64,000 bases of DNA from Rhodocyclaceae bacterium. GTDB taxonomy: Bacteria; Pseudomonadota; Gammaproteobacteria; Burkholderiales; Rhodocyclaceae. Shown here piece after piece: positions 58,800 to 64,000 of the stretch (its first letter is position 1; each line of letters starts with the position of its first letter). A program made the position numbers and the translations under genes. The stretch is from NCBI GenBank assembly GCA_004379165.1, contig NKXK01000033.1, positions 1-64,000 on the forward strand. Reading direction: 5' to 3'. Below the pieces are notes generated by a model. That model saw only the letters and a program-made list of their open reading frames with translations, was not told the DNA's origin and did no database searches.

Positions 58800-59148
58800 G
58801 GATGTTTTCTACAAACATTTCCGCCCATTCAGACACCCATTAGCGCGACACGACATTTGGGGCGGGCATGGACTTGAGACATTTGGCGACGACTTGCTAC
58901 TGGCATTTGAGCACGACGAAAATCATGTATGGACTGTCGTGGATGGCGAAGAGATCAATGAGCAATGGATCATCCCCGGCTTTCATCGCGTCAATCGCAT
59001 TTGCTTTCTGCTGACGGAGGTTGCGCACTTCGATGCGCCCATTGAATTTCGAATCGAACGCGGGCCTCACTCACTGACGCCCATTGGTCTGACTCGTCGG
59101 ATAACCACGCTAAAACGAATTCTGAGTGAGAACAAAGCCAAAGATTGA
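58774..59148 (+). CDS. Unknown partner of the HNH endonuclease
   Basis: The 124-residue protein (MQKSTVFHEDVFY to NKAKD) has no signal peptide or membrane segment. It starts within the last 26 bases of the HNH gene. I do not recognise a family. Visible are acidic and His/Trp-rich stretches (HDIWGGHGLETFGDD, WIIPGFHRVNRICFL). The coupling suggests an immunity, specificity or regulatory partner of the nuclease, or a short accessory protein with no enzymatic role. Confidence 0.6.
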   Translation: MQKSTVFHEDVFYKHFRPFRHPLARHDIWGGHGLETFGDDLLLAFEHDENHVWTVVDGEEINEQWIIPGFHRVNRICFLLTEVAHFDAPIEFRIERGPHSLTPIGLTRRITTLKRILSENKAKD

Positions 59149-59265
59149 GCGCTGCAGCAGATTCCAGATTTTTCCATTTTTCTGGTCGTCTACGCCCTGA
59201 AAGAAGGGCTCTTGGGGTGTAGCCCCCCCTCAAACTCGGCCAATTCCGCCACTCGCGAACAACTT

Positions 59266-59622
59266 TCAACCGCCCTCAACTGGCGGCAGATGGCGCGCCA
59301 GAGCCATGCTGTCATGCAGAAGGCGAAGCACGTCGATCTGTTTCTTCCCGTCGACGCTCTCTACCCGGAACATGATGAAGTGTCGACCTTTGCGTCCATT
59401 GCGGGCAACGTGGAGCGTCCGCACATTGCCGCCGATTTCTGGGCGCGCCTTGACGCCCGGGATGTCTGGGCCGGCGGCCAGCATTTTGAGTGCTGATGCG
59501 AGTGTTTCGGCATAAACCCGCGCCTGCGCCGGTCCGAAGTGCTCCGCCGTCCACCACAAGATTTGCACGTAGTCTGCCTCGGCGGCCGCCGCAAGGCGAA
59601 CCGTCCAGGAATGCTCTGCCAT
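59266..59622 (-). CDS. ParE/RelE-type toxin
   Basis: The 118-residue protein has the RelE/ParE fold pattern: SWTVRLAAAAEADYVQILWWTAEHFGPAQARVYAETL, PGVKARPEIGGNVRTLHV and GRHFIMFRVE. ParE toxins poison DNA gyrase; RelE toxins cut mRNA on ribosomes. The helical start and the late basic strand favour ParE. It overlaps the antitoxin stop (TAATG), as in most type II pairs. The target is not certain. Confidence 0.85.
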   Translation of the reverse strand: MAEHSWTVRLAAAAEADYVQILWWTAEHFGPAQARVYAETLASALKMLAAGPDIPGVKARPEIGGNVRTLHVARNGRKGRHFIMFRVESVDGKKQIDVLRLLHDSMALARHLPPVEGG

Positions 59623-59900
59623 TAGCTGCCGACCGTTGCCGCGGCGAGCGTTGCCAAATGCTGACCAAGTTCGTCTGCAGAATTAAAGCCGCGGAAGGCA
59701 CCGGCGTCGATATCGGCAATACCGATCCGGGCGGCTTCGCGCAAGGCCAGCAAGCGCATGTCGTCCTCCGATTCGCGACGCTCGACCAGCCGCAAGCCCT
59801 CACGCAAGACTTCGCTGGCATTCTGGTAGCGACCGGTATTGACCAGTTGCTCAACAAATTGGGCTTGATGGTCGGTCAGGACAACATTTCGGGTCGGCAT
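59622..59900 (-). CDS. ParD-type antitoxin
   Basis: The 92-residue protein starts MPTRNVVLTDHQAQFVEQLV and continues GRYQNASEVLREGLRLVERRE, the ribbon-helix-helix signature of ParD (CC2985-type). The C-terminal half would wrap the toxin. A perfect palindrome lies 26 bases upstream and is probably its operator. It is the first gene of the pair. Confidence 0.88.
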   Translation of the reverse strand: MPTRNVVLTDHQAQFVEQLVNTGRYQNASEVLREGLRLVERRESEDDMRLLALREAARIGIADIDAGAFRGFNSADELGQHLATLAAATVGS

Positions 59901-59926
59901 GTGACGCTCCTTCGTCAGACTTCATA

Positions 59927-59943
59927 TTGGCATACTATGCCAA
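59927..59943. promoter_or_regulatory. Operator palindrome of the parDE pair
   Basis: TTGGCATA-C-TATGCCAA is a perfect inverted repeat with 8-base arms, directly upstream of parD. ParD-type antitoxins bind such sites to repress their own promoter. Confidence 0.75.
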
Positions 59944-59992
59944 CGAATCTTGGGTGGCAACATCGCCTTGGGTGCAACAGTCTCCAAAAAAC

Positions 59993-60020
59993 AAAAAGGC
60001 GGCCGAGTCAGCCGCCTTTT
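59993..60020 (-). terminator. Intrinsic terminator of thiC
   Basis: AAAAGGCGGC and GCCGCCTTTT form a 10-bp stem with a 7-base loop. On the minus strand TTTGTTTTTT follows. It lies 26 bases after the thiC stop. Confidence 0.9.
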
Positions 60021-60045
60021 CATTGCTACCAAGCATTCAGCAAGC

Positions 60046-62031
<1,986 letters not shown>

Positions 62032-62039
62032 TCACGAAC

Positions 62040-62131
62040 ATCCGTTTCCCTGTCCGGCATGACCCGATCAGGTTCGAAGGGTATTTCTCAGTCATCTGCG
62101 CAAAACGCAACGGCGACACCCCTAACGAGAG
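62040..62131 (-). promoter_or_regulatory. TPP riboswitch (THI element)
   Basis: On the minus strand AGGGGTG ... CTGAGAAATACCCTTCGAAC ... CTGATCGGGTCATGCCGG ... CAGGGAAACGG follow in the order of the thiamine pyrophosphate aptamer. It lies 77 bases upstream of the thiC start and shuts off thiC when TPP is high. A candidate promoter would lie beyond 62131 and was not pinned down. Confidence 0.95.
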
Positions 62132-62269
62132 GCTGCAAGTTACTGGAATTACAGGCAAAACGCAAGAAAGCCCTTATCCTTGCGGTAAGCTTGCTCAAGA
62201 TTTCCAGAATCCGGTCGAAATACGTCTGGTAACCATACGAATTCAAAGAATAAAACTGAGGGTTTTCAT

Positions 62270-63727
62270 ATGCGCCTAGCACCGATCGCCATCCTGCTGG
62301 CCGGCCTGCCGCTCTCCGCGGCCGCCGCGCCGACCTGGCAGACCATTTCCTCCGAGCCCGGAAAACGTATCGAACTCGACCGCACCAGCATCAAGCGTGA
62401 GGGCAACGTCGTTCAGGCCCAAGGACGCGTTGTCCTCGAGAAGGAACTGATCGACGGCAAGTCCGGCGCCGGTTATCGCGTCATCGAGGCCATCACCCGC
62501 TACGATTGCACCGGCCGCAACGCCAACACCATCAAGCGCATCTACAAAAAGAATGAAAGCGAAGTCGTCCGCGAAGAGGAGACCAAGGGTGCCGAGCTAC
62601 CGGTCCGCTCCGGCACACTCGACGACAAGGTGCTGCGCGAGGTCTGCCGCCCACCCAAGGACAGCCAGGCCGAAATCGCCCAGAAAGCGAACGAGGCAGC
62701 CACCCAGTTGAAAGCGGCCAACGACGCGCTGCTGAAGAAGGAAATGGCCAAAGCCGAGAAGCCGCCGGTGGTCAAGGCGGCGGATAGCGGGCACGGTGAG
62801 CAATCCGCTATTCCGTCGATCCGGCCGAACCTGAAAGCGCAGATGGAAGCCGCCAAGGAGTCGGCCAAGGAAGCTGCGCCACCCCCGGCACCTGCGAAGG
62901 AAGCACCTTCACCCGCCAAGCCGAAGCCGTCGATGGTGGTCGTCAAGACCTCGGCCTATGATGCCCCGCCGGCGCCCAAGCCAAAGAAACCGGCAAAGCA
63001 GGAAGGCTACATGCTCGAAGTCTCGCCCAGCGGGGCCGTCGTGCAGCACGCCCACACCCACTGGGGCTACGAAGGCGCCGGTGGACCGGAAAACTGGGCC
63101 AATCTCGACCCGAAGAACAAGGTTTGCGCCACCGGAGAACGGCAGTCACCGATCGACATCAAGGACGGCATCAAGGTCGATCTGGAGCCAATCCAGTTCA
63201 GCTACCGCCCGTCGAATTTCCGCATCATCGACAACGGCCACACCCTGCAAGTCAGTGTCGGCGAGAGCGCCATCACGCTGACCGGCAAGACCTACGAGCT
63301 GGTCCAGTTCCACTTCCACCGCCCTTCCGAAGAAAAGATCAACGGCCAGCGCTTCGACATGGTCGCGCATCTCGTGCATAAGGCGGATGATGGATCGCTG
63401 GCGGTCATTGCCGTATTAATGGAGCGCGGCAGCGAAAACCCCTTCATCCAGACGCTGTGGAACAACATGCCGCTGGAGAAGAACCAGCCTGTCTCCCCGC
63501 CCACCGTCGTCATCGACCCGGCAAACCTGCTGCCGGCCAGCCGCAACTACTACACCTACATGGGCTCGCTGACGACGCCGCCATGCAGCGAGGGCGTCCT
63601 GTGGCTGGTCATGAAGCAGCCGGTTCAGGTTTCGCAGGACCAGATCAACATTTTCAGCCGCCTGTATCGCAACAACGCCCGGCCGATCCAGCAGACCAGC
63701 GGCCGCCTGATCAAGGAAGGCCGCTGA
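62270..63727 (+). CDS. Secreted alpha-carbonic anhydrase fused to an N-terminal surface-adhesin-E-like domain
   Basis: The 485-residue protein has a signal peptide (cleavage near AAAA-PTW), an N-terminal beta domain (about 20-130) that resembles surface-adhesin protein E and has two Cys (YDCTGRN, REVCRP), a helical and Pro/Lys-rich linker (about 135-245), and an alpha-type carbonic anhydrase with [22 protein letters not shown], zinc ligands [10 protein letters not shown] and MVAHLVH, and [12 protein letters not shown]. The zinc-binding His and the gate-keeping Thr seem intact. It hydrates CO2 in the periplasm. GAGGG precedes the ATG. Confidence 0.9.
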   Translation: MRLAPIAILLAGLPLSAAAAPTWQTISSEPGKRIELDRTSIKREGNVVQAQGRVVLEKELIDGKSGAGYRVIEAITRYDCTGRNANTIKRIYKKNESEVVREEETKGAELPVRSGTLDDKVLREVCRPPKDSQAEIAQKANEAATQLKAANDALLKKEMAKAEKPPVVKAADSGHGEQSAIPSIRPNLKAQMEAAKESAKEAAPPPAPAKEAPSPAKPKPSMVVVKTSAYDAPPAPKPKKPAKQEGYMLEVSPSGAVVQHAHTHWGYEGAGGPENWANLDPKNKVCATGERQSPIDIKDGIKVDLEPIQFSYRPSNFRIIDNGHTLQVSVGESAITLTGKTYELVQFHFHRPSEEKINGQRFDMVAHLVHKADDGSLAVIAVLMERGSENPFIQTLWNNMPLEKNQPVSPPTVVIDPANLLPASRNYYTYMGSLTTPPCSEGVLWLVMKQPVQVSQDQINIFSRLYRNNARPIQQTSGRLIKEGR

Positions 63728-63773
63728 GGTCATACGCTCGGTGCAGCCCGCGCTTGACCAGCCGCAAGGACGA

Positions 63774-63811
63774 ATGGTAACTTAATGACCAGTCAGTCAT
63801 TAAGTTACCAT
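63774..63811. promoter_or_regulatory. 38-bp inverted repeat overlapping the TetR-type gene start
   Basis: ATGGTAACTTAATGAC and GTCATTAAGTTACCAT are perfect 16-base arms around CAGTCA. The right arm contains the first bases of the ATG start codon of the regulator. The centre, with GAC-CAGTCA-GTC, is typical of TetR operators, so self-repression is very likely. Confidence 0.88.
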
Positions 63812-64000
63812 GCTGCCCGCCACCGCCCCCCGCAAACGCCGCAAGGAAGCCCGCCCGGCTGAATTGCTCGCCGCCGCCCTGATGCTTTTTGTCGACAAGG
63901 GCTACGCCGCCACATCGCTTGAGCGGGTGGCATCGCACGCGGGGGTCAGCAAGGGCACGCTTTACCTCTACTACGAGAGCAAGGAAGCACTATTCAAGGC
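63810..64000 (+). CDS. TetR-family transcriptional regulator, N-terminal part
   Basis: The window ends after 63 codons. The visible part has the TetR helix-turn-helix: LAAALMLFVDKGYAATSLERVASHAGVSKGTLYLYYESKEALF. The ligand domain is outside the window. An operator palindrome covers the start. Regulated partners, often efflux or fatty acid genes, probably lie downstream. Confidence 0.92.
   Translation, partial: MLPATAPRKRRKEARPAELLAAALMLFVDKGYAATSLERVASHAGVSKGTLYLYYESKEALFK

Overview
The window looks like a chromosomal piece of a GC-rich betaproteobacterium, most likely of the order Rhodocyclales (Dechloromonas/Azonexus-like). This is an inference from protein flavour and from gene neighbourhoods: pilMNOPQ followed by aroK-aroB, gltB-gltD, ponA/cyaY/lysA, hslV-hslU, dapF-DUF484-xerC, and an SAH-riboswitch-controlled ahcY next to metK and metF. 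No rRNA or tRNA genes, CRISPR arrays or insertion sequences were seen. Almost all of the sequence is coding, on both strands.

Layout. 1-3.1 kb: the start of etfB (minus) diverges from a PAS hybrid histidine kinase and an OmpR-type regulator. 3.2-6.1 kb: an EF-G-like GTPase and two small AT-richer hypothetical genes. 6.05-17.6 kb: a minor-pilin operon (pilE-fimT-pilV-pilW-pilX-pilY1-tonB-like, minus strand) whose PilY1 is a 2628-residue giant. 17.7-27.2 kb (minus): glmU, gltD, gltB, aroB, aroK. 27.4-32.4 kb (minus): pilMNOPQ, the type IV pilus alignment complex and secretin. 32.5-37.2 kb: ponA, cyaY, an LptM-like lipoprotein, lysA, hslR. 37.2-41.4 kb (minus): an AEC transporter, hslU, hslV and a duplicated STAS-like protein. 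41.4-46.9 kb (minus): a zinc-type ABC importer with its own outer-membrane barrel and a small secreted Cys/His protein, an rlmI-like methyltransferase and a 50-residue basic protein missing from the ORF track. 47.1-51.8 kb (minus): xerC, DUF484, dapF, a GNAT acetyltransferase and two lpxL-type acyltransferases. 52-57.7 kb (plus): the SAM cycle (metK, an HD-GYP protein, ahcY, tlyA, metF). 57.7-60 kb: a small accessory islet with an HNH endonuclease, an unknown partner and a ParDE toxin-antitoxin pair. 60-64 kb: thiC with a TPP riboswitch, a secreted alpha-carbonic anhydrase fused to another domain, and the start of a TetR regulator with a very long operator palindrome.

How it fits together. 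The two pilus loci are complementary: pilMNOPQ builds the trans-envelope channel and pilE-to-pilY1 supplies the priming tip complex. The most unusual object is PilY1. Its von Willebrand A domain appears to be split by about 1300 residues containing two unrelated tandem arrays: exactly 32 heptads, then about 32 copies of a 29-residue two-cysteine unit. Both arrays show a higher-order period of four units. A second pattern is a roughly 35-bp intergenic element present six times. The structured metK leader, the SAH and TPP riboswitches and three near-perfect operator palindromes make the regulatory side of the window informative as well.
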